Made by a program: the position numbers and the translations under genes
Shown: piece after piece, positions 25,701 through 39,812 of the stretch
Layout of the letters: every line of letters starts with the position of its first letter
How positions within the stretch are numbered: the stretch's first letter is position 1
The notes under the pieces: model-generated
Database searches by the model: none
What the model saw: only the letters and a program-made list of their open reading frames with translations
What the model was told of the DNA's origin: nothing
Origin: Panopea generosa
Taxonomy: Eukaryota > Mollusca > Bivalvia > Adapedonta > Hiatellidae
Length of the DNA: 64,000 bases
Assembly (NCBI GenBank): GCA_029582155.1
Contig: CM055911.1
Span: forward strand, 21,944,014 to 22,008,013
Direction of reading: 5' to 3'

Positions 25701-27851
25701 ATAGAATGAAATCTTGCTCGTCAATGTCACCATTTATTTTTACGGTATATCCACATACGCTTAGTAGAGGTTTTGGAAGACGTTGAACGTGGTTGTTAAT
25801 ATTGTATTAATGTCATTAATTGTATATACCATTATTGGCCCTGTCCGATAAATGAAGTAATAATTAAAACAGTATGTGTAGATTGTCGTGAAGATGGCAG
25901 AACCTATTGGTGGCGGTATTGGTGAATAGCTAACGTCACTGCGTGTGTGCAGTACGCATTAAGCCAATGTCAATTTACAGCGCTGGTATATCAGCAACAG
26001 TCAGCTTGGGGATGTCAATCATTTGTATAACAAACTAATTTTTTCATTGACCAGTTCAATCAATTTTGTTCTCATCGTTAAGTCAGGGCAGTCGAAATGA
26101 TTTCACTTGCATTTACGTATGTTGTCTGAGCTACGATATTATGAGAGGGTTTTCCTCAGAGTCAGTTGTCAAATAACACAGAAAAATATTTTACAAATAA
26201 GCAGTATGAAACTGTGAGTCTACTGGAGATAATGCCATCAAGCCATCATGGAAAACAACTGACACAAACAGTATAAGTATCAATATTATAATATTTCAAT
26301 AACGTATAATGTAAAGATAGAGAAAGTGACACAAAGGCCACGACATTTAAACGGTCAATAACTCTGAACTCTGGAGCTTGACCCAAGCTTATAAAATGAA
26401 TAATCCAATTTAGATACGCATCTCGTTTTAGGATACTGTTTTTAATAATGATATTTGGGCACGCTAATACTTACTGTTGTATTGTATCGTGAACATACCG
26501 AGCAAAACAAATTTGAATTCGTGTCTAAATATAACAGGTTTATATCATATCCAAGAATCAACTCAATATTTACACCAATGCACGTCAACGTGTAAAATTT
26601 TATAATACAAATATCAGTTCCGGAAATGTAATATTGAATATATTTTAGACAATTACATTTATTGATCGGGTGACGTAACGCAAATTTCGTAAACAACTAT
26701 GAACAAACATTATTTGACTATAACGTTGTCAATAGAACACGGATGCCTCACTCTAAGCTAGTAAATTTTACGATATATTGACTGTTGTCGAATTAGATTG
26801 ATGTTGACAAATATCGAACTTGACATGGAATTTACATTTAAACATTGTCACATCAGATGTTTTGATTATAACTTTGAATTCTATATATACCTGTAAACAT
26901 TCCAAAATTTTTTAAGCGGAAACCAGTTTGACGGACAGGCAAATGGACGCATCGGCAAATGGACAAGGGAAACACTTAATGCCTTACGGTAAGGGTAATA
27001 TTTGTTATGTTTAATATAAGATTATATTAGTCTTAAGGTATAACATGTAAGATGCATGTACGAACAAGGTTAAGAGTCAGTATCATATAACACAAAAACA
27101 TCTAAAAACTCTTCACCGATGGATATCAAAGTAATAAACAAAAGACAAGCTGTTTATATGTATAAGACCCATTTGGATCACCTCAACGGTTTTCCTTATT
27201 GAGTCAGAGGACCTCGGTTCCATTCGATGGCCTCTAGATCGACCAAGAAATAAATTCGTATGGGATTCATTTAATTCTGAATAAGTTTAAATGAAAAGAA
27301 TTACTGTAAAGAGAGTATTTACATATTTCTATAATCAACAGTTGTTAATAGGGTCACTACTAAATCACACATTTATAATAAGCCGTTGCAAAAAAAGTCT
27401 CATTACTAATAAACACTGCTTTATAACTGTGTCATGAACTACCCTTACTAACAACGTGATAGTGTAATCGTTTACATTAAATAGTTATATACAATGCGAT
27501 TTTCTTTTCAATAAATTATTTATTTCTTCACTGTCAATGACCTGCACTTCAAAGTGTTACTTACGACAAATAAATTCAATAGACATTATCTTGTTTAGAT
27601 TATTATTCGTTGTTTAAGACAATCGTTGGCAGACAAATCGATTTACTCTTTTTTGAAAACATAACACCATCTGAGAATTGATATCAAATGCTTAGATTCA
27701 TTTGTCATATAATGACAAGACAGACAAAGTGTCTATATTTCGTAATGCTCAATTCATACAATAAAGTGTTTATTTCATGTATATGTTGTATATTTCCATT
27801 TATATGTCCATTACCCTATATAATTATGTTGTTTGTCTCTATTTTTTATTT
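25701..27851. other. Centre region of the inverted duplication; no gene recognised
   Basis: Lies between X2 and the full-length SINE at 27859. I find no continuing inverted similarity here. The 84-codon minus-strand ORF at 26442-26696 is AT-rich and unsupported. Confidence 0.35.
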
Positions 27852-27858
27852 GTGATAT

Positions 27859-28157
27859 AGCCGGGGCCGATCAGCTTAGTCGGTTACGCGTCTGACTATC
27901 AATCCAGGGGTCGTGAGTTCGAATTCGCGCTCTGCAACAGTCTCCGTGATTATTGATATACGACATTGTGTTTCATTATCATTCGTCTCTCACCACTGAT
28001 TCAAGTGGGAAAGTTATCAGTTACTTGCTGAGATGGGTGTGCTCGAGTACTGGTTAATCCCAGGAAACAGTGGTTAGGTTAACTGATCGTCTGTTAGCCC
28101 ACGATGGCATAAAAATGACGCTAAATATTCAATTAATCAATCAATCAATCAGTATTC
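27859..28157 (+). mobile_element. SINE family A, full length with target duplication
   Basis: The best copy: a tRNA-like head with a tagtcggttacgcgtctga A-box region and a gagttcgaattcgc B box, central ctctcaccactgattcaagtg, the ggttaactgatcgtctgttag block, and an (aatc)n tail. It is flanked by gtgatat at 27852-27858 and 28158-28164. Transcription would be by RNA polymerase III from the internal boxes. Confidence 0.88.
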
Positions 28158-29014
28158 GTGATATCTATATATGCATATCTTATCTAATTGTTTTGATTAC
28201 TAATCCAAGTTTTGTTAGCTAAGTTCAAGATATATTAACCCAAATTAAATTGATGTGAAAGACCAAATGCAATATCGTCACGGAGTTAAAACGACATGTT
28301 ACAAAACTACAAATACATATGAATACACAATATGCTTATATAAATTAGCAAACGAACATTTTAACATAATTGTGTTTTAGATCAATAAATTGCGTTACTC
28401 AGAACAAAACACTTACAGTATATTTCTAGTACTGACATGATAAAAACTGCGATACTGCCGAAATATACTATGTTATATTTTCTTCTTAAATGCCAACTCC
28501 GAAACAAAAGAACAACCTTTATTTTTGTATATGTTTTATTCTTCTGGTGAATCCTTAGTACTATATAGCACCATAGCCGACCAGTTTACTCCCTTCTCTG
28601 TAATAGTAGTTCGTAGATACGGAAGTAAATATGTATAACGGGAATGTTAATAACAAAGTAAACATCACGCGAGAACGAAACTTTATCTCATTTTCTGAAC
28701 AAATAGTCCCCTATTGAGACTTCTAATCTGGTTGGCTACATCAATTGATGTGTATTATTTTATTGATATTTGCATATACCGAGAAAGCAGTAGAGTATAA
28801 TGGATTTCCTTGAAGTGTTTTGTTGCATTGTGGTATGTTAACTATACACTGTCATGCAAGTTTTAGTTCCTAAAACCAACATCTTGATAAAGTGTTCAGA
28901 CAGAACAAAGTCAGTACAATAAATGTTACGGTGTTATTCAAACTTAACCATTCATCAAGTATTTTACTGTCGTATAATACGTATTTAAGGGCTGATAATG
29001 CATAATATGCATGT

Positions 29015-31490
29015 ATTGCAAAACATTACTTATTATATCTATAGCATCGTACCATGGTACATCCCCACGCTGCTATCACTTCCGAACGACAAAACAATAC
29101 TTATTATATCTATAGCATCGTACCCTTAACAAGTATCCCCACGCTGCCATCACTTCTGAACGACAAAACATTACTTATTATATCTATATCATCGTACCCG
29201 TTACAAGTATCCCCATGCTGTTATCACTTATGAACGACAAAACATTACTTATTATATCTATATCATCGTACCCGTAACAAGTATCCCCACGCTGCCATCA
29301 CTTCTGAACGACAAAACATTACTTATTATATCTATATCATCGTACCCGTTACAAGTACCCCACGCTGCTATCACTTCCGAACGACAAAACATTACTTATT
29401 ATATCTATATCATCGTACCCGTAACAAGTATCCCCACGCTGCCATCACTTCTGAACGACAAAACATTACTTATTATATCTATATCATCGTACCCGTTACA
29501 AGTACCCCACGCTGCCATCACTTCTGAACGACAAAACATTACTTATTATATCTTTATCATCGTACCCGTTACAAGTACCCCACGCTGCTATCACTTCCGA
29601 ACGACAAAACATTACTTATTATATCTATATCATCGTACCAGTAACAGGTATCCCCACGCTGCCATCACTTCTGAACGACAAAACATTACTTATTATATCT
29701 ATATCATCGTACCCGTTACAAGTACCCCACGCTGCTATCACTTCCGAACGACAAAACATTACTTATTATATCTATATCATCGTACCCGTTACAAGTATCC
29801 CCACGCTGCCATCACTTCTGAACGACAAAACATTACTTATTATATCTATATCATCGTACCCGTTACAAGTATCCCCACGCTGTTATCACTTCTGAACGAC
29901 AAAACATTACTTATTATATCAATATCATCGTACCCGTAACAAGTATCCCCACGCTGCCATCACTTCTGAACGACAAAACATTACTTATTATATCTATACC
30001 ATCGTACCCGTTACAAGTACCCCACGCTGCTATCACTTATGAACGACAAAACATTACTTATTATATCTATATCATCGTGCCCGTTACAAGTACCCCACGC
30101 TGCTATCACTTCTGAACGACAAAACATTACTTATTAAATCTATAGCATCGTACCATAAACAAGTATCCCCACGCTGCTATCACTTCTGAACGACAAAATA
30201 TTACTTATTATTTCTATATCATCGTACCCTTTACAAGTATCCCCACGCTGCTATCACTTCCGAACGACAAAACATTTTTTATTTTTATATCATCGTACCT
30301 TTTACAAGTACCCAATGCTGCCATCACTTCCGAACGACAAAACATTATTATTTCTATATCATCGTACCCTTAACAAGTATCCCCATGCTGCTATCGCTTC
30401 CGAACGACAAAACATTACTTATTATATCTATAGCATCGTATAATTAACAAGTATCCCCATGCTGCTTTTACTTCTGAACGACAAAATATTACTTATTATT
30501 TCTATATCATCGTACCCTTTACAAGTACCCCATGCTGCCATCACTTCCGAACGACAAAACATTATTTATTATATCTATAGCATCGTACCATTAACAAGTA
30601 TCCCCACGCTGCTATCACTTCTGAACGACAAAACATTTCTTATTTCTATATCATCGTACCCTTCACAAGTACCCCATGCTGCCATCACTTCCGAACGACA
30701 AAACATTATTTATTATATCTATATCATCGTACCATTAACAAGGATACCCACGCTGCTATCACTTCCGAACGACAAAGCATTACTTATTATATCTATAGCA
30801 TCGTTCCATTAACAAGAATACCCACGCTGCTATCACTTCCGAGCGACAAAACATTACTTATATCTATGTCATCGTACCCGTAACAAGTACCCAATGCTGC
30901 TTTTACTTCCGAACTACAAAACATTATTTATTTCCATATCATCGTACCCTTAACAAGTACCCCACGCTGCTCTCACTTCTGAACGACAAAACATTATTTA
31001 TTTCCATATCATCGTACCCTTAACAAGTACACCTGCTGCTCTCACTTCTAAACGACAAAACATTATTTATTTCTATATCATCGAACTATTAACAAGTACC
31101 CATGCTATTTCACTTCTGAACGACGAAACATTATTTATTTCTATATCATAGTACTCTTAACAGGTACCCCCACGCTTCTCTCATTTCTGAACGACAAAAC
31201 ATTATTTATTTCCATATCATCGTACCCTTTACAAGGACCCCCACGCTGCTATCTCTTCCAAACGACAAAACATTACTTATTTCTATATCGTCGTACCCTT
31301 TACAAGTACCCCCCCCCCCCCCCCCCCCCGCGCGCTTCTCTCACTTCAGAACGACAAAACATTACTTATTTCTATATCATCGTACCCTTAATAATTACCC
31401 CACGCTGCTCTCACTTCAGAACGACAAAACATTACTTATTTCTATATCATCGTACCCTTAACAATAACCCCATACTGCTCTCACGTCTGC
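29015..31490 (+). repeat. 73-74-bp satellite, over 30 copies
   Basis: The unit contains acgacaaaacattacttatt, then tatcatcgtaccc, acaagtacccc and cacgctgctatcacttc. Measured starts at 29161, 29235, 29309, 29382 and 29456 give the period. Units on the right are shorter and more varied. A run of 21 C lies at 31309-31329. The ORF of 117 codons at 30459-30812 is a product of the array and not a gene. Confidence 0.95.
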
Positions 31491-32374
31491 AAACCCTTCA
31501 GGTATATCTTTGTATGACTTTGTATAATATTTCATTTTATCATTTTCCATTCACAACAAACATCTCGATCCTGTCCATTTGGTAAGAGTATAGTCTGACG
31601 GGGCGACTTAAATATACAAAAACAAAATATCATTAATTTTCATGACGTGACGACAAAAATAGCGCAGCTAGGTCCATTTGTTCAGTTTAAACTTATGTTT
31701 GACAGCTGTCGTTTCAACCACCCAAAGTTGATGAACCATGTTGTCATTTCTACTAATGCTGATTTAGCACTGAGAATGGTAACCGTTATTATTATTATTC
31801 ACACTATGCCTGTATCTGTACTTATTAAATACTAACATATCAACAATCCTGATATATCGTTAGTCGCTTATATGGTTCAATTCAGTGATAGGGCCTCAAC
31901 GATACAAGTGTCACATAGTTGTATTCAAGAAACATTCTTAACAAACTGCTTTAGCTTGGTTCTCAGTGTGCCGTTCACATGCATGAGGGTATTACAGCAT
32001 GTTCTTTCTGCGAGATTATTTCATTTGGAAAGCCCTGTCTCAGATAAAGTACATCGTGAGTTATCTAAAGTATCGTGTAACGCCACTTTAAACTAGTAAC
32101 TGTGGAATAGCATTAAGTAAACCTTATTTTATTCGAGCTAAAATAAATTGTAGATAATATTATGGTTCACGTAATCAATACCAAAGTGCAGACGGGAGTG
32201 TGTCCAAAAACAAAACAGTTTATTCAATATAAAAAGATAATAACACAATAAAAATGAGAAGAAATTCGACGAAACAATCAAGAGTTGTTTCGATCATGCA
32301 ATAGAAACTAAAGTGCAATAATATGTAAATCGCATGCTTTGGACTCAGTGAAAGATAACAGTTATAAAATGAAA
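31491..32374. other. No feature recognised
   Basis: AT-rich sequence between the satellite and the next X3 anchor. The ORFs at 31647-31835 and 31872-32096 have no support. Confidence 0.35.
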
Positions 32375-32615
32375 CTTTTTCACCAGATTAGAAAGCATTT
32401 TGCCACAAAACTATAAAGATTGTTAAAATAAGATTGACATTAGACGGTAAACTAGGTATCAAACAAACAAAGCAATTGATCACGAATTACGCCATGCAAA
32501 TGAGATCATAAAGGGATACGCAATTTATTGTTTTATTTGATAGGGTTAAATGACAACTGGGACCATCTGTATATAGATGTATTCAATTGGGTGCACGTAG
32601 ACAGTAATCAAGGCA
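32375..32615 (+). repeat. X-block anchor with inverted match at 25325-25565
   Basis: The gcattttgc, taagattgacat and caattgggtgcacgta stretches recur in reverse complement in X2 in the same order. Confidence 0.6.
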
Positions 32616-32659
32616 TAGTACCACCAATGGAGAATGGAAGTGATTCCATGGGGTAGTCG

Positions 32660-32890
32660 CATAATGGCGGTTATAAATAATCCTCGTTTCTTCTTTTTTA
32701 AACATGCATTTTCCTTATTTTAATGCTCATTTTTTTATTTGAATGGTATTATTGATGTATTTTGAACATTTTGACAGCATTGTCATGTTTGAATTGTGAA
32801 TTTAAAAAAAAAATGATGCTTGAAAAATAAAGTATAAATACATGATTTCGGAAATCTACTTTCACTTTGTCATCAGCGTACACACTGAGC
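32660..32890 (+). repeat. Family I repeat, copy 1
   Basis: Aligns in direct orientation with 53500-53740 (gttataaa, tttcttctt, cttgaattgtgaattta, tacatga and tcagcagtgt-like blocks). Mobile class unknown. Confidence 0.6.
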
Positions 32891-33039
32891 AGAAAAAAAT
32901 AGATATAAAATAAAAGTGTCTTTACGGAGTATACTAACTTCAGGCGAATTAGTAAAAACCTCGCGCAATACAATAAGTTAAATTCCCATAAACCAGCGGA
33001 TATCAGCTCTTATTTGGTTCCATCGAAATAGAATGATAA

Positions 33040-33487
33040 CCTCTCCATCGGGTGATATACTACAAGTTAATAAAATAACTATTAATCGCTCAATCGGGTA
33101 ACATTTTTTGTAAAATGATTGCTTCAACGATAACCGATAGTTTTTACGACCTTTATGGTATGCATTAGAACAATTGAATCCACCAAATGATTAATTTGAA
33201 TTTTTAATTTGGTTATTCAGCGTCATTTTGAACCTATTGAAGGTAAACAGACGATCAATTAACCTAATCACTCTTCCTTAGGATCCTGGAAAGTTGGCCA
33301 GAACTTGACCACACCGATCTCCGCAAGTAACTGCTAACTTTCCCACGCGAATCATAGAAGAACGACAATAAGACTCAATATCGTATATCAATTATCACGG
33401 AGACTGTGACTGGACGGAAATGTGAACTCACGAACCCTGTATTGATAGCCAGACACGCTACAGACTGAGCTAACCGGGCCCCGTCAA
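33040..33487 (-). mobile_element. SINE family A plus 3' extension (inverted)
   Basis: tRNA-like head at about 33420-33487, body to 33208, then the extension with gatgattgc and cgatcgggta-type modules. It corresponds to 6438-6830 and 24119-24700 in the other X copies. Confidence 0.72.
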
Positions 33488-34214
33488 AATTATAAAATTT
33501 GACATATGATATATGTACTATTGTGTGTGACATTCGTAAAATAAGTTTAGTGGGTGTTCGGGGGCAATTTTCCTGTATGCATTCTTTGCTTCCACGGATC
33601 CTTATCATCTTCACGTAGTATCCACTGACAATAGAACTTAAGTATTAAAGTGCCAATAATCGCCTTGTTAATTTATTAATCTCTATTTGTCTGCTATACA
33701 AGTTAAGATAAAATAAAAGAATCCATCACGATGATGTCTTTACATTAATATTTATTACACTAGAGTAAATTGCTTCTAAGATGATCGATTAGTTTTTGTA
33801 GAAAGTTGATTGCACCATAACCACAAAACAAAATGTTATTAACATAGCAATTTTTCTTTGATAAGTATGGATAATATATTGATATAATACATATTGGAAG
33901 TTTTATGGGATTTAAAAGTATGGTAATGGTGATATATTGAGGATAAAGCACAATTTGTTCATGTGCAGCCTATTTCAACGTTAGTTTCGTTCTGTTTCCT
34001 TTTTATGTGTTACATGCAGTAAAGGAGGCAGATAGAATACATAACACTTTCTCTGTGCATATCACACTTGTGTAAACTGTATTCTATTTTCGACACGGAA
34101 TGAACTCATTAATGTAAAGACGACTTTTCGGTATTTAAGGCTGTAACTAACTATCTGACATACCTTTTCTTAATTTGATTTAACACTGTTGCCAACAATA
34201 ACATGTAACAGACT

Positions 34215-34325
34215 GTGTATGCTGTATCCAAATTGTTGGTGGACGAAAACCTCGGAATGTATCTGAGATCATCGTCCTTCTGCAAGTAAATGGAAAAATT
34301 TAAGACCGAGGTGGGCTTAACGAGT
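34215..34325 (-). repeat. SINE family B body fragment
   Basis: The minus-strand match to the middle of family B (ttggtgga, then acctcggaatg and cttctgcaagtaa on the plus strand, as in 46085-46155). No head. Confidence 0.5.
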
Positions 34326-34937
34326 ATGTTAACAATATTCCTAACAATTATGATATATGTCAATCGGTAACGGCAAAACTAGTCCAGCTTTTTCCTTTTT
34401 CTGTATTGTGTTGAACTATTAATGCAATGTAATTAGACAATTTAAAGTGTATAATATAAATAATCATTTAACGCACTGTTTTTAGTTTAAACAATATTTT
34501 ATTAATATAATTCGAACAGTTATCATGTTATAATATAGTATACTGTATATACGTGAATAAGGGTTAAGAATAATGCATCCACATAATACATGGACAAAAA
34601 AGAAGCTATAGCTTTCCGTTGTCAAATGTGATATACTTAGCACCATTTAAAACGTAGGTTTTTATAATATTTAATATATTTGTAAACCAGATATGCTCTC
34701 ATATTTATATCTTGATGTATGTCGACCTCAAATAAATTTGTGTTTTAAACTGATACAATTGTTAGTATGAAATAGATAAAAAGATAAGAAAATGTTGTTT
34801 TGGTTTATCATTATTGTCCTATTTGATATAATACCCAATTTTTAAGACGTGAAGTATATATATAAACATCACAATAAGTTTTGGCGTATTTCTCGAAAGA
34901 GAAGTTTTGTTAAATGTCTTTAAATAACTAATCATCA

Positions 34938-35012
34938 CGAGCTGAGATTCAAACTAAATACCACGTAATTGGTAAGTCATACGCCGATTGAGCTAACTGG
35001 ATCCGGCTTAAG
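34938..35012 (-). repeat. tRNA-like SINE head
   Basis: The minus strand has ccagttagctcaatcggcg (A box) and ttgaatctcagc (weakened B box). There is no paired acceptor stem. Confidence 0.45.
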
Positions 35013-35615
35013 AAGGTTGTAAGTTACTACATTTCCCATTTGTGTAAATAAACTGTAAAAAAAATAATTTGGAGAGAAACATAATTGCAGTTTATGGTAA
35101 AGTATTAGCTTGTGTTCATGTCTGCTTGTTTTAAAAGTTTGCCAGGCCGTTTTCCGATAGAGAGCATATGGCAATTCGTGTTGCTTCAATTTGTTTGATT
35201 GTTTTTAACTGGTTGTTCCTGTGCAATAGTGCAGTTATTACACACTATGTCAGCATAATTTATTTTTATTGAAGGTTTAGGAGAATAAAATTGAATGTAG
35301 GTACATGTTTTCAGTATCTCTCCAATTTAGATATTAATTATCGTTCTAAAGTATGCATTAGAGTTGAATATGATGCTGCCAAAATGGTCATGTTTTTCAA
35401 ACTCTTTTCTAAGTAGATTATTTGCGTATAAAGGAGGGTGGTTTGGTTTCGGTTCATTTCTTAAAAGTTACGTTTCATATATATTATCGGTAGTATTTAT
35501 TAGATTGCCTACTGTGAAAAAAACGTTGTCATCTGCAAATAAATTAAAGGGATTATATTGGCATATTACCATCAATTCCCTGTCATAAATACACACGCCC
35601 AGCATAAGGATACGC

Positions 35616-35879
35616 TTATAACTTAGAGATATACGCGTCTAAAGTGTCTAATTGCATAACCTCTTTATTACAAAAATCGGGTTTCTGAAGCCACGTTTTT
35701 GTTTTGTTTACATTTGCCATTTTCAACGAACCGATTTCTTGTTTCCGATCAATCATCGGATAACATCGTGAAGACTCGTTCCCGATCTCGTTTACGAGGG
35801 CTTTGTTTGGGAAGTTTACGGAGTTCAATGTAAACATTTCGCAATACTTTTTTGCGGGACGTATTAAAGTTTTAGCCAA
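35616..35879 (-). CDS. Unrecognised 87-residue ORF
   Basis: A minus-strand open frame with balanced composition (K, N, E-rich, three Cys) and no obvious origin in a tandem repeat or SINE. I recognise no domain, signal peptide or membrane segment. It lies in the ~3.5-kb stretch that interrupts the inverted X3 block. No splice context or second copy supports it. It may be a chance ORF. Confidence 0.15.
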   Translation of the reverse strand: MAKTLIRPAKKYCEMFTLNSVNFPNKALVNEIGNESSRCYPMIDRKQEIGSLKMANVNKTKTWLQKPDFCNKEVMQLDTLDAYISKL

Positions 35880-37554
35880 TTTCCAATTACTGTTAATTTG
35901 ATAACTTTAAAGTAAATAATGGTTATACGTCATTACATTAGCATTATTTTGTGCACACTGCATACAGGAAAAGTCTGGATTAACGGCGTGTTTTTGTTAC
36001 TTATAATCCCTTTAATGGTTGAACAACGTTGTTGATATACACTAAGAAACATAGACTCTGAGGGCCTAATAAATAGCTTTGTGGTATTCAAGCCTTAATA
36101 TTTACAATGTCGAAAGGAACTCCAGAGAGTAAAGTGCGCTGTTTTTTTTAAGTTATTAAGTTAGTAAATCAAGACAAAATGATCCAACACAAACTATTCT
36201 TTAATTATAAACCTTCGTACGAGAGCCATTAGAAGGCTCTGGACTTGTAATGACACATTTTTTACCTCCATCACGAGCCTTCAAAACGTATCATACTGTA
36301 GCATAAATCACCAAGGGCCGACAACTCACGAGGGTAGAATACAAGTACAACCAAAATAAAATTTAAATTTAATTTTTACATGAATAAATTTATGAATAAA
36401 CAATTATACAATATATACAAATTAAAGATAATTACTCATCAACAAAAAAAAAATACCGCTTGTTTAAAGATTTGCTATGATGGAATTAACATTTTAAATA
36501 ACATCTCATAAAATTATATAACCTTCCGTCGATCCCAAAGTAGCAATTATATCTCTACATAATCTTTCATTTATTATATAAACAATTACCGACCAATGCT
36601 GTATCTATTCACTTTGTGAATATCAGAATAAGCATTTACAAAATTCAATTACACATATAAATCAATTCTAACAGGATGAATTTCAATACTTCATCGTAAA
36701 CACGATATCAACAGCTCAAAATAAGGTCTCAGGTTCCTTAGCCTTTATTTCTAACAAAACAACTCTCAATACCTCGGATGTGAAATTAAATTACAGACAG
36801 TTTCGTCGGAATGGATATGAACAATTTATATAACTTTAGTTAGATCTGATTACGTCAAGATATATCTATCAGACATTTAAATAACTTAACCATATAAAAC
36901 ATAAAATGAAATGCACATACTAATATGCCGTTATGTAATGGAACAGTAACATGCTGAATCCTTCTCGTCTCAACGATTCCGTAAAGATGTGCTCTACTAG
37001 ACTCGACGAAGTTTCCGTAATAAAGTCAGATATATATAATAAAACACTTCATATACCTTAGTGAATTGTATGAAAATTATGAATTAACAAGTTACAATAT
37101 ATCGTACGATGCGTCTTTTACAAAATAGGCTTAATGTTAATTTAAATTAGTTTTACAAATAATGAACATTCATGAAATAAACGTCAAAATTATTTATTCT
37201 TTAATAAAAAAATGAATATGTTAAATATCTTAAAAACGTTACTTCTATCGATCTATCGATACATTTTAACAAACCCACGCTACCTGCTTTAAATAAAGCC
37301 TATATCATTCCAATAGACACGTACTAAATGACACTATTTAGTTAGGCCACAACAACCTAACTATTTTGTTACTTTGAAAAAAAAAGATTTACCGTAGGAA
37401 CAAACCCCGACCTTAAAGCAGTAATAATATGATGTGAGAAACAGAAATTGAATTTGCATGCAAACCCAGTGTGGCTCAGTAATGAATCACAGTTAGATTT
37501 TGAAGCAATGATGATTGATGGGTTTGATGATTTAAAAACTACAGACAATTTGGC

Positions 37555-37610
37555 AGTGGTATCCTATGGTATGCCCATTAAAAAAAACGGCACTAAATAC
37601 AGTAGTATCA
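37555..37610 (+). repeat. SINE family A, 3' remnant
   Basis: Retains only a degraded tail block (ggtatgcccat, then a run of A, then acggcactaaat). Its position in inverted X3 equals that of the SINE at 5206 and 23325. Confidence 0.45.
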
Positions 37611-37955
37611 AGTTTAGATGCTAACAATGATTATTTCATATTTTCTAGCGTGATGATTGCTTCTTCGTGTCAGGAATATAGTAAAATCACCAAAAACTAA
37701 TTGCATCTGAAGAAAATAGCACCACTTTACCTACGTGCTGACGCACATTGTACGTTTGTATAATGGTGTAACTTATGTTCCTATGGCGTGATAGTGAAAG
37801 ACATAGCGTAAGAGAGAACATAGTTTTTTTTCTCTAAATTATGGACTTGACAGTATTTTCTTTTGTTTCAATGATTTTGTACGGAAATAAACAGAGGAGT
37901 GACATTTTCGATTACGAAACGAATGTAACAGGAACATCATCTAAATTGATTAAGA

Positions 37956-39599
37956 TTTCTTCAGCTCTGCCAAGGAATATTATTTCAGAAAATGTGACAA
38001 GTAATATATAAGGATGTGTTTTTATTTGATGGACTGTAACATTGCGGATAAATAAAGTGTGGTATGTGTCAAAAAATACTTTTCAATATAATTACTATCA
38101 TTTGATAAAATATTTGCTAAATAATTGGAATAAAATTCACGTGTGTGTTTCTTTTCGTGGTATCATGGTATTTTCCAAATTGCTTATGCAATTAATATAG
38201 ATTATAACACACTTTAAAAATATAATTAAACAAAAAACATGGAGAGCGAAATGGAAAAACAACAGAGTATTTATTGCAATACGAAAAAAATAAATATAAA
38301 TGATGGTGAATCGGATGAATGAATATGGCTTTTATCTTTATTATAGCAGATCTTTAAACTTACCTAAGAGTAAAAATATATTTGTGCCAAGTTACATTCA
38401 AATAACTGCTACTATGTACAGTACATCCCAACTTGCACAAAATTTTAAACACTGAATTTAATAGAAAATATGTTATTTTCATCACGCAATAAGATTTTTG
38501 ACTTTTAAGTCAGGACTCGCTGTCCCAGAGTATAGAGATGAACACATATGTCATCTTATATCCATAAAGCTGGAACTATTAATCACGACACAGACGCAGT
38601 TGCTTGCTCTGACGGAGGACAAACTACAAAATATTCCCTATTCATACAAGAATAGTCGATTTAGAATAAAAAAAAATAAACGGGAAAATCGTCTTCTTTG
38701 TTCTCAATGCCCAACAGTTTTATTCAAGATCAAAATACTGATATTTAGAAGTAACCAATACTTTATCAGCGTTTCAATACCAACTAAGTTCAATTCGAAC
38801 GTTGGCATATTTAGGTCATTAGACAAATTCTGATGGCGCCTTCACGACGCCTCAATTAAATAGTGCTAAAAACGGTGCTGAAAGCAACAAGCCATTTTAA
38901 CGAAAAAAATGAAATGATATTTCAGCGTTAACATTTGAACTGATAATAGCATTTCGGTCTCTGAATTTGAGTTACTGACGACAGTTCTGTTGACAGTTAT
39001 TACATGTTTTATTCATAGTGCTTGACTATCTGTTGTTAACTGCATCTGTTTGATTTTTAATTGATCCGATGCATGTCGAATACTATTGTAATGCAACTCG
39101 CGTATCTACGACTCGTCCGGTTATGTATAACGTTTTACAACAAGTTGTCAGGCCATGCGTCGTAATTGTACAACGATTGCCAATAAACAAAAAACAAGCA
39201 GATATTTTTACTATCCTTGTCATCTTATACGTGGCTATAATTAGAATACTTTCAAACTGGTTCAATCAAATCCATATCGACGTTAAGGTTTGCATTTTGA
39301 TTTAATTTCTAACTGTTATTTCATGGAATTAAGAATCAATTTCATATATTCACTCCAACAATAAGTTTCAATATAATAAACATAAAATAAGACAAACAAA
39401 TTCATCTTCCTAAATTAAATTTTTAATAAAAGATTACAATTACTTTGAAATGATATATAAATAATTTGATTTAATGTTTAACTGATATAAGTTGTTATTA
39501 TATTTGATTTATAGGCACATGAATATTCGCTCGATCAATCCTTTGCAATATAATGAAAACATAAACAAGACAAACTAATTCAGCTTTGCAATTTTGTTT
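37956..39599. other. No gene recognised
   Basis: Interior of X3. The 111-codon ORF at 38498-38833 and the overlapping ORFs at 39069-39305 have no second copy, splice context or recognisable domain. Confidence 0.35.
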
Positions 39600-39812
39600 A
39601 TATTTGTTAAGCGTCATTTTTATGTCATCGATTGCTAACATGCGATCAGTTGTTCTAACTGATTTTCCCTTTGATCCTTGAATGTTAGTCAGTACTCAAG
39701 AACACCAGTCTCCGTAAGTAACGGAAAAGTTTCTCACTTAGATCAGCGATGAGTGACGAAGGACAATGAGACGCAATGCCGTATATCAATCATCACGGAG
39801 ACTGTGGCCAAA
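39600..39812 (-). mobile_element. SINE family A, head missing
   Basis: Reverse-oriented body and 3' end (gcgtcatttttatgtcatcg, aacatgcgatcagtt, then cgtatatcaatcatcacggag). It stops where the tRNA head would begin. Confidence 0.75.

Larger units (their letters stand above)
34326..37554. other. Insertion in X3; mostly unassigned
   Basis: No counterpart in X1 or X2. Contains a tRNA-like SINE head on the minus strand (34938-35012) and the weak ORF at 35616-35879. The rest is AT-rich without recognised features. Confidence 0.35.

Noticed and set aside
30459..30812. 117-codon ORF
   Set aside because: It lies wholly in the 73-bp satellite and repeats itself with the array; the unit length is not a multiple of three and other units break the frame.
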